Assembly (NCBI GenBank): GCA_035297145.1 | Contig: DATGZN010000030.1 | Span: 1-64,000, forward strand | Length of the DNA: 64,000 bases | DNA from: QHXW01 sp035297145 | Lineage (GTDB): Bacteria; Acidobacteriota; Terriglobia; Bryobacterales; Bryobacteraceae | Direction of reading: 5' to 3' | In this document: piece after piece, positions 34,883 to 44,226 of the stretch | Layout: every line of letters begins with the position of its first letter | How positions within the stretch are numbered: position 1 is the first letter of the stretch | Made by a program: the position numbers and the translations under genes | The notes under the pieces: generated by a model | Told to the model about the DNA's origin: nothing | What the model saw: only the letters and a program-made list of their open reading frames with translations | Databases searched by the model: none

Positions 34883-37339
34883 ATGTTTCAAGACCTGGCC
34901 TTTGGACTCAAACTGCTGTGGAAAAATAAGGCGTTCACGCTGGCGGCGCTGGTGACCCTGGCGCTCTGCATTGGCGCAAATACCTCCATCTTTACGGTTC
35001 TCGATGGTGTGCTCCTGCGCGGTCTGCCCTTTCCCGAGCCCGACCGCCTGGTCACCATGTACAACCTCTACCCGGGCGTCGGGGTTACCGATCATGGCTC
35101 GAACTCCGTCCCGAATTATCTCGACCGCCGCAAGCTGACCGGCGTCTTCTCGGAAGTCGCGCTCATCGGTGACGATGGCTATGACGTGGGTCTGGCCAAT
35201 ACACCACAGCGCATCCACGGCCTGTATGTCACCCCCTCTTACTTCCGGATCCTGGCAGTCCAGCCGATTCTTGGGCGGATTTTCACCGAAGAAGAAGCGA
35301 CTCAAGGCAAAGACAACGTGGCGATCCTTAGCGAAGGCCTGTGGAAGGATATGTTCGGGCGCGATCGCAACGTGCTTGGCCGGGACATTCGTCTGAGTGG
35401 CGTGCCGCATCGGATTATAGGCGTTTTGCCGGAACGGTTTGCGTCTCTCGGCGGAGAGCCTCCTCGCATCTGGCTGCCATTCGCCTTCACGCCCGACCAG
35501 ACCTCCGATGACGCGCGCCACAACAACAACTGGGGGATGATCGCCAGACTACGGCCGGGCGTAACTGTCGCGCGCGCCCAGGAGCGAATCAACGCCCTGA
35601 ACAGGCAGGACCTGGATCGCTTTCCGCAATACAAGGCGCTGCTGATAAGTGCCAAATTCCAGACGAGAGTGATCGGCTTGCAGGATGAGCTGGTGCGCGA
35701 TGTGCGCCCTATCCTTTACCTTTTGCAGGCCGCAGTGGCGTTTGTACTGTTAATTGGCTGCGTCAATCTGGCCAACTTGATGCTGGTTCGTTCGAACGTC
35801 CGCATGAAAGAGCTTGCCATCCGTTTCAGTCTGGGCGCCGGACGTTGGCGGATCGCGCGTCAGCTTCTGACGGAAAGCCTGACGCTGGCAGTGTTGGGCG
35901 GCGCGCTTGGCATCGCAGTTGGTATTGGCGGTGTGAAGCTGCTCGTCACGCTAGCCGCGGATAACCTGCCCCGCGCCGGCGACATCCATATTGATGGTGG
36001 TGTACTTGCATTTACGGCCGCCATGGCGGTGTTCACGGGGCTCGTATTTGGCAGTGTGCCCCTCATTCACGTAATGCGAAGTAATCTGAACGAGATATTC
36101 CGCGGCAATGAGCGCTCCGGCACCATGGGCCGCCACGCGATGTGGGTGCGCTCGGCGTTGGTTGTCTGCCAGGTGTCGCTCGCCTTCGTTCTCCTCATCG
36201 GCTCCGGCCTGCTCACGCTGAGCTTCGCCCGCCTGCTGACGGTCAGACCCGGCTTTCAATCGGAGAACGTGATCACCGCCCAGTTTTCACTGCCCGAAGC
36301 TCGATACAAAGACGATCCCGCAGTGCGGAACTTCGTCTCGTCGCTGCTGGAAAAGTTGCGCGCCACGCCTGGTGTGACGCATGCCGGCGCTACCACGTAT
36401 TTGCCATTCAGCGGCAACAATAATGCGAGCGTCATCTCAATCGACAGCTACCCGCTCGCGCCCGGCGAGAATCCGCCGGTACCCGGCTGGAACACCGTGG
36501 ACTCGGGTTATATCCCCACGATGAACATCCCGATCCTGGAGGGGCGCAACTTCACCGAGGGCGACGGGCCGGACTCGCAGAAAGTGGCTCTGATCGATCA
36601 GTTCCTTGCGCACAAGTATTGGCCGAACGGCGGCGCTATTGGCAATACTCTGCGCCGCGGCATCGACGACGGCGACAAAAACGCGAAGAAAGAACCACAT
36701 TTCACCATCGTCGGCGTAGTCGGCAGCGTGAAGACCGGCGACTTGGCGGAACAGAATCCGGTCGGGCAGGTCTACTTTTTCCATACACAGTGGCCGCATC
36801 GCGAAATGCACCTGGTGGTCAAAGCGACTCGCGACGATCCGCAGTTAATCAGTACAATCCGTCGCGAAATCCTCCAAGCCGACCCGGAGCTTCCGCTGTT
36901 TGACACCAAGACCATGCCCGAGCGCGTTTCCGCCTCGCTCGTGGACCGCCGCGCGCCGATGATTCTGTGCCTGATCTTCGGCGGTCTGGCGCTGTTGCTT
37001 TCCGCCATCGGCGTGTACGGCGTGCTGGCTTATTCCGTGACGCAGCGGACGCGTGAATTCGGCATCCGCATGGCGCTTGGCGCGGAAATGCGCGATGTCC
37101 TGGGCATGGTGCTCTGGCAAGGGCTTCGTCTGGCGGGCGTCGGCCTGATGATCGGCGCAGCCGTGGCATTTCTGCTCACGCGATTCATCGCCACCATGCT
37201 CTACGACGTCAAGCCCGCTGATCCCACGGTGTTCCTGCTCGGCGCGGCAGTGTTGGGCGCCGTCGCGGCTATTGCATCACTCGTACCATCAGTGAGGGCG
37301 GTTCGCATCCGGCCGGCCGTGGCGCTGCGTTGGGAATAG
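34883..37339 (+). CDS. MacB/FtsX-type permease, ADOP family
   Basis: An 818-residue paralogue of the preceding gene with the same plan: LALCIGANTSIFTVLDGVLL, LLIGCVNLANLMLVRSNVR, SLGAGRWRIARQ, central soluble part, then LLLSAIGVYGVLAYSVTQRT and MALGAEMRDVLGM. It is 75 bp downstream of the first on the same strand, so they may be cotranscribed. They differ clearly in sequence and are not a recent tandem copy. No ATPase partner. Starts at ATG 34883. Confidence 0.88.
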   Translation: MFQDLAFGLKLLWKNKAFTLAALVTLALCIGANTSIFTVLDGVLLRGLPFPEPDRLVTMYNLYPGVGVTDHGSNSVPNYLDRRKLTGVFSEVALIGDDGYDVGLANTPQRIHGLYVTPSYFRILAVQPILGRIFTEEEATQGKDNVAILSEGLWKDMFGRDRNVLGRDIRLSGVPHRIIGVLPERFASLGGEPPRIWLPFAFTPDQTSDDARHNNNWGMIARLRPGVTVARAQERINALNRQDLDRFPQYKALLISAKFQTRVIGLQDELVRDVRPILYLLQAAVAFVLLIGCVNLANLMLVRSNVRMKELAIRFSLGAGRWRIARQLLTESLTLAVLGGALGIAVGIGGVKLLVTLAADNLPRAGDIHIDGGVLAFTAAMAVFTGLVFGSVPLIHVMRSNLNEIFRGNERSGTMGRHAMWVRSALVVCQVSLAFVLLIGSGLLTLSFARLLTVRPGFQSENVITAQFSLPEARYKDDPAVRNFVSSLLEKLRATPGVTHAGATTYLPFSGNNNASVISIDSYPLAPGENPPVPGWNTVDSGYIPTMNIPILEGRNFTEGDGPDSQKVALIDQFLAHKYWPNGGAIGNTLRRGIDDGDKNAKKEPHFTIVGVVGSVKTGDLAEQNPVGQVYFFHTQWPHREMHLVVKATRDDPQLISTIRREILQADPELPLFDTKTMPERVSASLVDRRAPMILCLIFGGLALLLSAIGVYGVLAYSVTQRTREFGIRMALGAEMRDVLGMVLWQGLRLAGVGLMIGAAVAFLLTRFIATMLYDVKPADPTVFLLGAAVLGAVAAIASLVPSVRAVRIRPAVALRWE

Positions 37340-37355
37340 GCGCGCTACTCCAACA

Positions 37356-38273
37356 TCACACCGGCTTGGCCAAGTCCCGGTGCGTTACCTTTGCCCGGTA
37401 ACCGGCGTCAGCCAGGTTCTTGCGGATCTGGTCGGCCATCATCACCGAGCGGTGATGGCCGCCGGTGCAGCCGAACGCGATGGTGAGATAACTCTTGCCC
37501 TCGCGAATGTAGTGGGGCAGCAGGTAGATGAGCAGGTCGGAGATGCGGTCGACGAACTCCACGGTTTGCGGGAACGAGCGGATGTAGCGCGCCACGCTGG
37601 GATGCCGGCCGGTGAGTTTCTTGAAGCGCGGGATGTAGTTGGGGTTGGGAAGAAACCGCACATCGAAGACAAGGTCGGCATCGGGCGGTACGCCGTGACG
37701 GTAGCCGAAGCTGGTCACGTAGACCATGATCTTTTGCTCGTCGCGCTCACCGACAAACTTTTCGCGGATGAAATCGCGCAACTCATGCACCGTAAACTTC
37801 GAAGTATTGATCGTCAAATCCGCCAACTTGCGAATGGGGCCGAGCAGCTTGCGCTCCTGCTGAATGCTCTTGCTGATGGATTGATCGGTTCCCAGAGGGT
37901 GCGGACGGCGGGTCTCGCTGAAGCGGCGCACAATGGTGTCGTCGTCCGATTCCATGAAGAGCAGGCGCGTGGGAATCTCGCGGCGAATGCGTGCGTAAAT
38001 CTCCGGGAAGCGCTTCAAACCCTGCCCCTCGCGGATATCCACTACTAACGCGGCGAAACGGATGGAGGCGGAATCGCGCGTGAGTTCCGCGAACTTGGGG
38101 ATCAGGCCGATGGGCAGATTGTCGACGGAGTAATAGCCCAGGTCTTCGAATACCTTGAGCACGGAGCCTTTGCCCGAACCGCTCAGGCCCGTGATGATGA
38201 CCAGTTCGGCGCTGGGCGCGGCGCCCTTGTCGCCTAAACGGCGCTGTGGCTGGTCCGGGCTAGGATGAGCCAT
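37356..38273 (-). CDS. rapZ: RapZ/YvcJ nucleotide-binding RNase adaptor
   Basis: A 305-residue RapZ-family protein. Walker A GLSGSGKG at 29-36, then VFEDLGYYSVDNLPIGLIP, a family signature, and the C-terminal AFGCTGGHHRSV motif. In E. coli RapZ guides RNase E to the small RNA GlmZ; in other phyla the role is unclear. It is the third gene of the conserved rpoN-hpf-rapZ block, 6 bp after hpf. Full length. Confidence 0.93.
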   Translation of the reverse strand: MAHPSPDQPQRRLGDKGAAPSAELVIITGLSGSGKGSVLKVFEDLGYYSVDNLPIGLIPKFAELTRDSASIRFAALVVDIREGQGLKRFPEIYARIRREIPTRLLFMESDDDTIVRRFSETRRPHPLGTDQSISKSIQQERKLLGPIRKLADLTINTSKFTVHELRDFIREKFVGERDEQKIMVYVTSFGYRHGVPPDADLVFDVRFLPNPNYIPRFKKLTGRHPSVARYIRSFPQTVEFVDRISDLLIYLLPHYIREGKSYLTIAFGCTGGHHRSVMMADQIRKNLADAGYRAKVTHRDLAKPV

Positions 38274-38279
38274 CCGGTG

Positions 38280-38822
38280 TCAGGCTTCCACCAGATCGAA
38301 ATTGCCATCGCGGCGGCGCACGAGAACCGCCAGGCGGTCGGTCTCGGCGTCGCGATAGGCCAGATAGTCCCGGCCCTTTTCCATTTCGAGCAGCGCCTCA
38401 TCCAGCGTCATAGGCTTGCGGCGCTCCTGGTGATTGATGCGAAAAATTTTCTTTTCTTCGGTTTCGCTGGAAAGCTCCGCCGGTGCCGGCGCAGTCTCGG
38501 CCTCCGCTACGGTTCTCCTTGGCGAGCGCTTTGTGTCCCGCCATTTGGCCCGAACCTTAATGGCCTGCTTTTCGAGCTTCTCGATGGCCGCGTGGATAGC
38601 CGTGAACAAGTCGGCATTCTCCCCTAAGCACACCAAGGGATGATTGTGGTAGTTGATCGTTATCTCGGCACGATGCAGGTGCCGCTCATGAGAGAGGACC
38701 ACGTGGGCCTCTCGTTCGTCCTTCCCGTCGAGCAGTTTCCCAACCTTGTCCATCCGCGCTTTGATCTTCTGAAGCTGCGCGGGAGCCAGTTCCACTTGCC
38801 TGCCAGTGTATGTGATTCGCAT
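38280..38822 (-). CDS. hpf: Long-form ribosome hibernation factor HPF
   Basis: A 180-residue long-form HPF. The N-terminal HPF/YfiA domain is ITYTGRQVELAPAQLQKI, HLHRAEITINYHNHPLV; a charged linker leads to the C-terminal dimer domain (KPMTLDEALLEMEKGRDYLA, VLVRRRDGNFDLVEA). It parks ribosomes as 100S dimers in slow growth. GGAGG lies before the ATG at 38822. It sits between rpoN and rapZ, 31 bp after rpoN. Confidence 0.93.
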   Translation of the reverse strand: MRITYTGRQVELAPAQLQKIKARMDKVGKLLDGKDEREAHVVLSHERHLHRAEITINYHNHPLVCLGENADLFTAIHAAIEKLEKQAIKVRAKWRDTKRSPRRTVAEAETAPAPAELSSETEEKKIFRINHQERRKPMTLDEALLEMEKGRDYLAYRDAETDRLAVLVRRRDGNFDLVEA

Positions 38823-38853
38823 GTGTGGACCTCCGGGGTCAACCGGGACCAGT

Positions 38854-40452
38854 CTAGTTCCGGATACGTCGTTGATGGGTGGAGGGGATTTTCATGTCTT
38901 CGCGGTACTTCGCCACCGTCCGGCGCGTTACCTGAATGCCCGAGGCTTGCAGCATCGCGGTGATCTGCTCGTCAGTGAGCGGATGGGCGCTATCCTCCTC
39001 TTCGATCATTTTCTTGACGCGGCGCTTCAGGAGCAGCAGCGGTGTACCGCTTCCCAAAGGCCCCTGGACGGCTTCGGAAAAGAAGTAACGCAGCTCGAAC
39101 ACTCCTTGCGGCGTGTGCACGTACTTGCCGGCAACGGCGCGGCTGACGGTGGAAGGATGCACGCCCACCTCCTCCGCCACTTCCTTGATCATCATCGGCT
39201 TGAGAGAATCCAGGCCCTGCGCCAGAAACTCCATCTGCCGCCGTACAATGCTCTCGCAGACTTTCAGGATGGTCTGTTTCCGCTGTTCGATGTTCTTCAT
39301 CAGCTGAATCGCCGATGTGTACCGCTCGCGCACGTAATCGCGTACGTCCTTGGTGGCGCCCTGGTCGCGGTCCAGCATCTTCCGGTATTGCGAATTCAGG
39401 CGAAGCTGCGGGATCTCCTCGTCGTTCATCTGGATGATCCAGTTGTCGCCGTCCTTGGTGATGTAAACGTCTGGTTCGACCAGACGGGCGCCCGCCCCGG
39501 AGTACCGCAGGCCCGGACGCGGATTGAGGCGTTTGATCACCCGCACCGCGATCTCAATATGCTCCGGCGGCCGTGCCAAAACCTTTGCCAACTCGCGCAA
39601 CTGGCGGGTCTCAACCAGCCGGAGATGGTTAGCCACGATCTGCCACGCCACGCCGCCCTTGGCATTCCGGCTCTCCAATTGCAACAGAAGGCACTCGCGC
39701 AGATCGCGTGCGCCCACACCGGCTGGATCGAGCGATTGCACTGCTTTCAGCGCCGCTTCGATTTGCTCTTGCGTGTGCTCGCCCATGGCCGCGATTTCTT
39801 CGAGAGGCGCCGTTAAGTATCCGTCTTCATCCAAATTTCCGATCACGGTCTCCGCGGCATCCCGAGTTTCCTCGGACAGGACGCTGACGCTCAATTGCGA
39901 GCGCAAGTGATCGCCTAGCGTCAGAGGGGCGGAGAGGAAAGTTTCGAAAGAGGGTTTCTCAACGGATTCGGCCGCGGGACTTTTGTAGCCCGGATCCAGG
40001 TAGTCGTCGAAGAACGAGCCGAAGTCGATTTCGTCGAACGGATCCGTCGCCGCCGGAGCTTCCGGGGTTTCCGTGGCTTGCGGCAGTGCGGCATCCAGCA
40101 GAGTGACGCCATCCGCCGTCTCCTGCGGAAGGCTCGGCTCAAGCGCAATCTCAGCCGCGGCAATCTCCGCTATGCCGTCGGCAGTGCCATTTGTGCTCTC
40201 CAGGATCTGTTGATCGGCAGGCTCGATGCGTTCGGGAGCCTCCAGCAAGGGCTGCAACTCTTCTGGCGTGATCTCTTCCGCGCTATCTTCTGTGGCTTCT
40301 TCCAGGACGGGGTTGTTCACGATCTCCTGGTTGATCATCTCCTTCAATTCCAAACGGTTCAGCTGCAACACTGTCACCATCTGGACAAGGCCGGGCGTGA
40401 GGATCTGCTTCTGCGCGACCTTCAGTTGTAGTCTGGGCGAAAGCAAACTCAT
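38854..40452 (-). CDS. rpoN: RNA polymerase sigma-54 factor RpoN
   Basis: A 532-residue sigma-54. Region I (LSPRLQLKVAQKQILTPGLV, QLNRLELKEMINQEIVNNP), an enlarged acidic region II (about 50-170), the core-binding region, the HTH (HPSTVSRAVAGKYVHTPQG) and the RpoN box TRRTVAKYRE near the end. The first box residue is Thr where ARRTVAKYRE is usual, a mild variant. Heads the rpoN-hpf-rapZ block. A 14-bp tandem repeat lies upstream of its start. Confidence 0.95.
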   Translation of the reverse strand: MSLLSPRLQLKVAQKQILTPGLVQMVTVLQLNRLELKEMINQEIVNNPVLEEATEDSAEEITPEELQPLLEAPERIEPADQQILESTNGTADGIAEIAAAEIALEPSLPQETADGVTLLDAALPQATETPEAPAATDPFDEIDFGSFFDDYLDPGYKSPAAESVEKPSFETFLSAPLTLGDHLRSQLSVSVLSEETRDAAETVIGNLDEDGYLTAPLEEIAAMGEHTQEQIEAALKAVQSLDPAGVGARDLRECLLLQLESRNAKGGVAWQIVANHLRLVETRQLRELAKVLARPPEHIEIAVRVIKRLNPRPGLRYSGAGARLVEPDVYITKDGDNWIIQMNDEEIPQLRLNSQYRKMLDRDQGATKDVRDYVRERYTSAIQLMKNIEQRKQTILKVCESIVRRQMEFLAQGLDSLKPMMIKEVAEEVGVHPSTVSRAVAGKYVHTPQGVFELRYFFSEAVQGPLGSGTPLLLLKRRVKKMIEEEDSAHPLTDEQITAMLQASGIQVTRRTVAKYREDMKIPSTHQRRIRN

Positions 40453-40502
40453 TTCCGCCTCTTATGATAACAAAAGCACCAGCAAGTCCATTCGGCCCGC
40501 TG

Positions 40503-40561
40503 CGTGCTAAGGGCTACGCGCCAAGGGATACGTGCTAAGAGATACGTGCTAACAGATACGG
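40503..40561. repeat. Degenerate 14-bp tandem repeat upstream of rpoN
   Basis: ATACGTGCTAAGAG (40528-40541) and ATACGTGCTAACAG (40542-40555) are near-identical, preceded by weaker copies from 40503 and followed by a partial ATACGG. About four units in 59 bp between the TPR gene's stop and the rpoN start. Confidence 0.6.
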
Positions 40562-40570
40562 AAAACGCGT

Positions 40571-40885
40571 TCAACCCAGCAGATCAAGAACTGCTTCCAG
40601 TTCGCTGCGTGTGTGCTGATCGCCGATCTCCATGCAGACGGCGATGCCGCGGCGGTAAAATTCACGCGCTTGATCGGGCTTGCCGATTTTTTCCAGCGCC
40701 TGTCCGCCGTGATAATAGGCAGCCACGTACTTGGGATTGATCTCGATTAACTTGGCGTACTCCTCCATGGCTTGCGCGTGGTCTCCGGCACTCGCGTACG
40801 CCATCGCCAGGCCATAGCGAGCGAAGCTGTCGCTTGCATTCTGCGCGACGAGATTCTTCAAAATGTCCAACCGATTCTCCGCCAT
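40571..40885 (-). CDS. Small tetratricopeptide-repeat protein
   Basis: A 104-residue protein made of about two TPR units: DSFARYGLAMAYASAGDHAQ, then YVAAYYHGGQALEKIGKPDQ. The ATG at 40885 begins MAENRLDIL; an upstream ATG at 40918 would overlap the divergent gene. No signal peptide, so it is cytoplasmic and probably mediates protein contact. Same strand as and upstream of rpoN. Confidence 0.75.
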   Translation of the reverse strand: MAENRLDILKNLVAQNASDSFARYGLAMAYASAGDHAQAMEEYAKLIEINPKYVAAYYHGGQALEKIGKPDQAREFYRRGIAVCMEIGDQHTRSELEAVLDLLG

Positions 40886-40905
40886 CCCTGTGCTACTATA
40901 CCTCG

Positions 40906-41313
40906 GTGGCGTGCCCATTTTTCGAGCCTCTCGAACGACTGCGGGAAGCTACAACCCGCGTGCCGCTGGGTGATCTCTGGCGCGGCGTTTGCAGAGTGGA
41001 GGGTGCGCCGTATACTCCCGACGATTCCGCAGTCAGCGAACTTTGCAACATGGGTTACGCGCGCGGAAGATGCCCGCGGTATCCGCAGGCAGATGATGGT
41101 GACGCCGTCCGCTTCCTGATTGCGCGCGACCGGGATGAGTTGATCCGAATCCAATACGTCGTGGAACGCGATCATCATCCCTATGCGCATGGTGCGCTCG
41201 AATATAGCCGGCCGCTCGGCGCCTTTCCCGGCTCTAGCGCGGACGCGTTGCTCACGCGCCAGGCGCTGGCATATGTGACAAGCTATCTCCGCCGCCGCCC
41301 GGTCGCGGCTTGA
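40906..41313 (+). CDS. Hypothetical conserved protein with CPFFEP start
   Basis: A 135-residue protein starting GTG (VACPFFEPLERL). It has four Cys (ACPFF, GVCR, LCNMGY, GRCPR) that could bind a metal, and the second half is strand-rich (RDELIRIQYVVERDHHPY). The GTG is 20 bp from the divergent TPR gene start, so both must share regulatory DNA. It runs into the thioesterase on the same strand. I do not know its function; it looks like a family of acidobacterial genomes. Confidence 0.65.
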   Translation: MACPFFEPLERLREATTRVPLGDLWRGVCRVEGAPYTPDDSAVSELCNMGYARGRCPRYPQADDGDAVRFLIARDRDELIRIQYVVERDHHPYAHGALEYSRPLGAFPGSSADALLTRQALAYVTSYLRRRPVAA

Positions 41314-41327
41314 CGGATTCGGTCACC

Positions 41328-41804
41328 ATGCAAGGCAAACGCGTTCAGGAATCGCAGTCGGAATACTCAGAACTCGCGCTGCCGAATGACGCCAACGTGC
41401 TGGGGCACGTGTTGGGCGGCAAAGTCATGCACCTGGTTGACCTGGCCGGCGCCCTGGCTGCGCTGCGTCATGCCCGATGTCCAGTGGTGACGGCATCGGT
41501 TGACCATATGAGTTTTCTGCATCCGGTGCACATCGGAGAGCTGATCATGCTGCGATCTTCGGTGAACCGCGTATTCCACACTTCCATGGAGGTGGGCGTC
41601 AAGGTCTGGGTGGAGAATCTGCGAACGGGAGACCGGAGGCACACGTCGTCGGCCTATTTGACATTTGTCGCCGTCAACGCTGAGGGGACGTGTGTGCCAA
41701 TCGTACCCGTAATTCCTGAAACCGCGGAAGAGAAGAGACGATTCGAAGAAGCATTGCAGAGGCGCGAGTATCGGCTGGATCTGCGACGCAGGCCAAAGCA
41801 CTAA
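41328..41804 (+). CDS. Acyl-CoA thioesterase, hotdog fold
   Basis: A 158-residue YciA/Acot-like hotdog protein: PNDANVLGHVLGGKVMHLVD (N..G.v.GG.vm.w.D signature), SVDHMSFLHPVHIGELI, VKVWVENLRTGDRR, SAYLTFVAV. It hydrolyses acyl-CoA; chain length cannot be read. The frame is open to a TTG at 41310 that overlaps the previous stop; I prefer ATG 41328. A CADD-like gene follows 30 bp later. Confidence 0.85.
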   Translation: MQGKRVQESQSEYSELALPNDANVLGHVLGGKVMHLVDLAGALAALRHARCPVVTASVDHMSFLHPVHIGELIMLRSSVNRVFHTSMEVGVKVWVENLRTGDRRHTSSAYLTFVAVNAEGTCVPIVPVIPETAEEKRRFEEALQRREYRLDLRRRPKH

Positions 41805-41834
41805 GCGGGAGTTCCCTTACCGAAAGGACACGTC

Positions 41835-42515
41835 ATGAACGCACCGAATTCATTTATCAACGCAATTGACGATCAAGTAAATGCCCGTCGAATTTTGCTG
41901 CATCCGTTTTATCAGCGCTGGACCGCGGGACTTTTGAGCCGCGAGGCGCTGGCTGACTACGCAACGCAGTACTACCATCACGTAGCGGCGTTTCCGACAT
42001 ATCTGTCCGCGGTACACGCGAATACCGGCGACGGAGAAACAAGGCGCGAAATCCTGGCGAACCTGGTGGATGAAGAGGCAGGGAATCCGAACCATCCCGA
42101 GCTTTGGCTGCGTTTCGCGGAAGGTGTGGGCGTTGATCGCGAAGACGCACGACGGGCTGAGCTGTGGGGCGAGACGCGGAACCTCATAACGACCTTCCGG
42201 TCGATATGCCGGAACGGAAGCACTGCCGAAGGGCTGGCGGCACTGTATGCGTACGAGAGCCAGATTCCGGCAGTGGCGGAATCGAAAATCGAAGGACTAA
42301 AAAAGCATTACGGTATCGACAGCGCGCGAACCCTGGCATACTTCGATGTGCACATCCAGGCTGACAAGGAACACGCCGCCGTGGAGCAAAAGCTGCTGGC
42401 GCGGTACGTCGATGAGAGCAACGCTGAGGCGGTTGAGAAGTCCGTGGCACAGGTACTCGATGCCCTGTGGGAAATGTTGTCGGGCGTGGAGCGGCGGCAT
42501 CCTCTAGCGGCTTGA
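41835..42515 (+). CDS. CADD-family folate-related iron protein
   Basis: A 226-residue haem-oxygenase-fold protein of the CADD/PqqC-like group: LLHPFYQRWTAGLLSREALA, then DEEAGNPNHPELW, LYAYESQIPAVAESKI and YFDVHIQADKEHA, which together give the Glu and His ligands of a di-metal site. In Chlamydia, CADD makes the para-aminobenzoate part of folate from its own tyrosine. It stands next to panC/panB (convergent, 12-bp overlap with panC). AAAGGA is upstream of the ATG. Role here inferred from family. Confidence 0.82.
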   Translation: MNAPNSFINAIDDQVNARRILLHPFYQRWTAGLLSREALADYATQYYHHVAAFPTYLSAVHANTGDGETRREILANLVDEEAGNPNHPELWLRFAEGVGVDREDARRAELWGETRNLITTFRSICRNGSTAEGLAALYAYESQIPAVAESKIEGLKKHYGIDSARTLAYFDVHIQADKEHAAVEQKLLARYVDESNAEAVEKSVAQVLDALWEMLSGVERRHPLAA

Positions 42516-43370
42516 TCCGCCCGGAATACACAACAAGTTGTCGATGAGGCGCGTCTTGCCGATCCAGATAGCGCCCGCAATACGCACGGGTTGCGTGATC
42601 TGGCCCACGGGCTGCATTTCGTCGGCGGCCACGATTTCGAGGTATTCGACTCGGACCTCAGGATGTTTTTCGAAAACCCGGGCCGCTTCGCGCTTGATGG
42701 CGTCCGCACCGGTGGCGCCCAAGGTGATGAGCGACTGTGCCGACCTCAGCGCTTGGATCAGCACCGGGGCGATTTGCCGCTCTTCGACGCTGAGGTGCTG
42801 GTTGCGTGAACTGAGCGCCAACCCGTCGGCCTCGCGGACGGTCGGCACCTCCACGATGGTGACTGCCACATTCAGATCGGAAACCATGCGCCGGATTACG
42901 GCGAGCTGCTGGGCGTCCTTCTCGCCGAAATAGGCGCGGTCGGGCCTCGCGATGTTGAGCAGCTTGAGCACAACCGTCGCCACACCGCGAAAATGTCCGG
43001 GACGGAACTGGCCGCAAAGGTAATCGGTCACGCGATCCACCTCGACGAACGCGCGCTGCGGCCGCGGGTACATTTCTTCAGCGGACGGCGCAAAAACAAC
43101 ATCCACGCCGCGTGCAGCGCAGAACTCCATGTCCGTCGCCAATGTGCGCGGATAGCGGTCATAGTCATCTCCGCCATCGAATTGAATCGGATTGACGAAA
43201 ATGCTCGCGACCACACAGGCGCATTCCGAGCGAGCGGTGTCGATCAGCCGGGCATGCCCGGCGTGGAGGGCGCCCATCGTGGGTACAAATCCGATGAGCT
43301 GTCGTGTTAACCGGACAGAGTCAAGGATACGTTGCAGATCTCCAATGGAGTGAACGAGCTGAACGCTCAC
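42504..43370 (-). CDS. panC: Pantoate--beta-alanine ligase
   Basis: A 288-residue PanC with HAGH in PTMGALHAGHARLI, VASIFVNPIQF, FAPSAEEMYP, GHFRGVATVVLKL and YFGEKDAQQL, and DGLALSSRNQHLS near 185. It joins pantoate and beta-alanine to pantothenate. The ATG overlaps the panB stop by 4 bp, so panB-panC are coupled. No panD nearby. Confidence 0.95.
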   Translation of the reverse strand: MSVQLVHSIGDLQRILDSVRLTRQLIGFVPTMGALHAGHARLIDTARSECACVVASIFVNPIQFDGGDDYDRYPRTLATDMEFCAARGVDVVFAPSAEEMYPRPQRAFVEVDRVTDYLCGQFRPGHFRGVATVVLKLLNIARPDRAYFGEKDAQQLAVIRRMVSDLNVAVTIVEVPTVREADGLALSSRNQHLSVEERQIAPVLIQALRSAQSLITLGATGADAIKREAARVFEKHPEVRVEYLEIVAADEMQPVGQITQPVRIAGAIWIGKTRLIDNLLCIPGGSSR

Positions 43371-44191
43371 TTCCCTGAGCCGGTCGCCTGACGGTCGAGT
43401 TGAGGAAACCGGCCGCAGCGGACATCCTGGGCGTACGCTTTGGCGGCCTCGACCATCTGCTCCGCGAGGTTGGCGTACTGTTTTACGAATGGCGGCACGG
43501 ATTCGTCGTTCAAGCCGAAGGCATCGTAGCTAACAAGAACCTGGCCGTCGCAGTAGGGACCGGCGCCAATGCCAATGGTGGGAATCGTCAGCTCTCGGGT
43601 AACGGTTCTGGCGACCTCGGCAGGGATCGATTCCAACACGATTGAAAATGCGCCGGCTTCTTCCAACGCGTTAGCGTCTTCAACGAGTTGAGCGGCTTCT
43701 GGTTCGCTTTTGGCCTGCATCCGATAGCCACTTAACTGATGGACATGCTGGGGTAGCAACCCCAGGTGCCCCATCACAGGAATTCCCGCCTCGACCAGCC
43801 GAGCCACCACTTCCAGCATTGGGCGCCCGCCCTCGAGTTTCACGGCAGCGGCCCCGCCTTCTTGGAGTAATCTACCCGCATTGCGCACGGCTTCGCTGGT
43901 GGTCAACTGATAGGTAAGAAAAGGCATATCGGCGACGACCAGCGCGTGCCGGGCGCCCCGCGTAACGGCTTGCGTATGGTGCAGAACGGCATCCAGTGTC
44001 ACCGGCAGCGTGGAATCATGGCCTTCGATGATCATGCCAAGCGAATCGCCTACCAGGAGGACATCAATGCCGGCGCGATCCAGCAGGCGCGCCATAGTGG
44101 CGTCGTAGACAGTGAGCATGGCGATTTTTTCGCCGCGCTCTTTCTTTTCTTGCAGATCGCGAATGCGCACACGCCTGGCGGGCTCGGCCAT
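43367..44191 (-). CDS. panB: 3-methyl-2-oxobutanoate hydroxymethyltransferase
   Basis: A 274-residue PanB: MLTVYDATMARLLDRAGIDV, LLVGDSLGMIIEGHDST, ADMPFLTYQL, KLEGG, VMGHLGLLPQHVHQLSGYRM and IPTIGIGAGPYCDGQVL. It makes ketopantoate with methylene-tetrahydrofolate, first step to pantothenate. First gene of the panB-panC pair. An Hfq-like gene follows 35 bp away on the same strand, upstream of it in transcription. Confidence 0.95.
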   Translation of the reverse strand: MAEPARRVRIRDLQEKKERGEKIAMLTVYDATMARLLDRAGIDVLLVGDSLGMIIEGHDSTLPVTLDAVLHHTQAVTRGARHALVVADMPFLTYQLTTSEAVRNAGRLLQEGGAAAVKLEGGRPMLEVVARLVEAGIPVMGHLGLLPQHVHQLSGYRMQAKSEPEAAQLVEDANALEEAGAFSIVLESIPAEVARTVTRELTIPTIGIGAGPYCDGQVLVSYDAFGLNDESVPPFVKQYANLAEQMVEAAKAYAQDVRCGRFPQLDRQATGSGK

Positions 44192-44226
44192 TCCGCTTCT
44201 ATGTTCTCACAGAGCAGAAAACGGTA

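Noticed and set aside
38806..39816. Plus-strand ORF (336 codons) opposite rpoN
   Set aside because: Antisense shadow; rpoN motifs including the RpoN box are on the minus strand.
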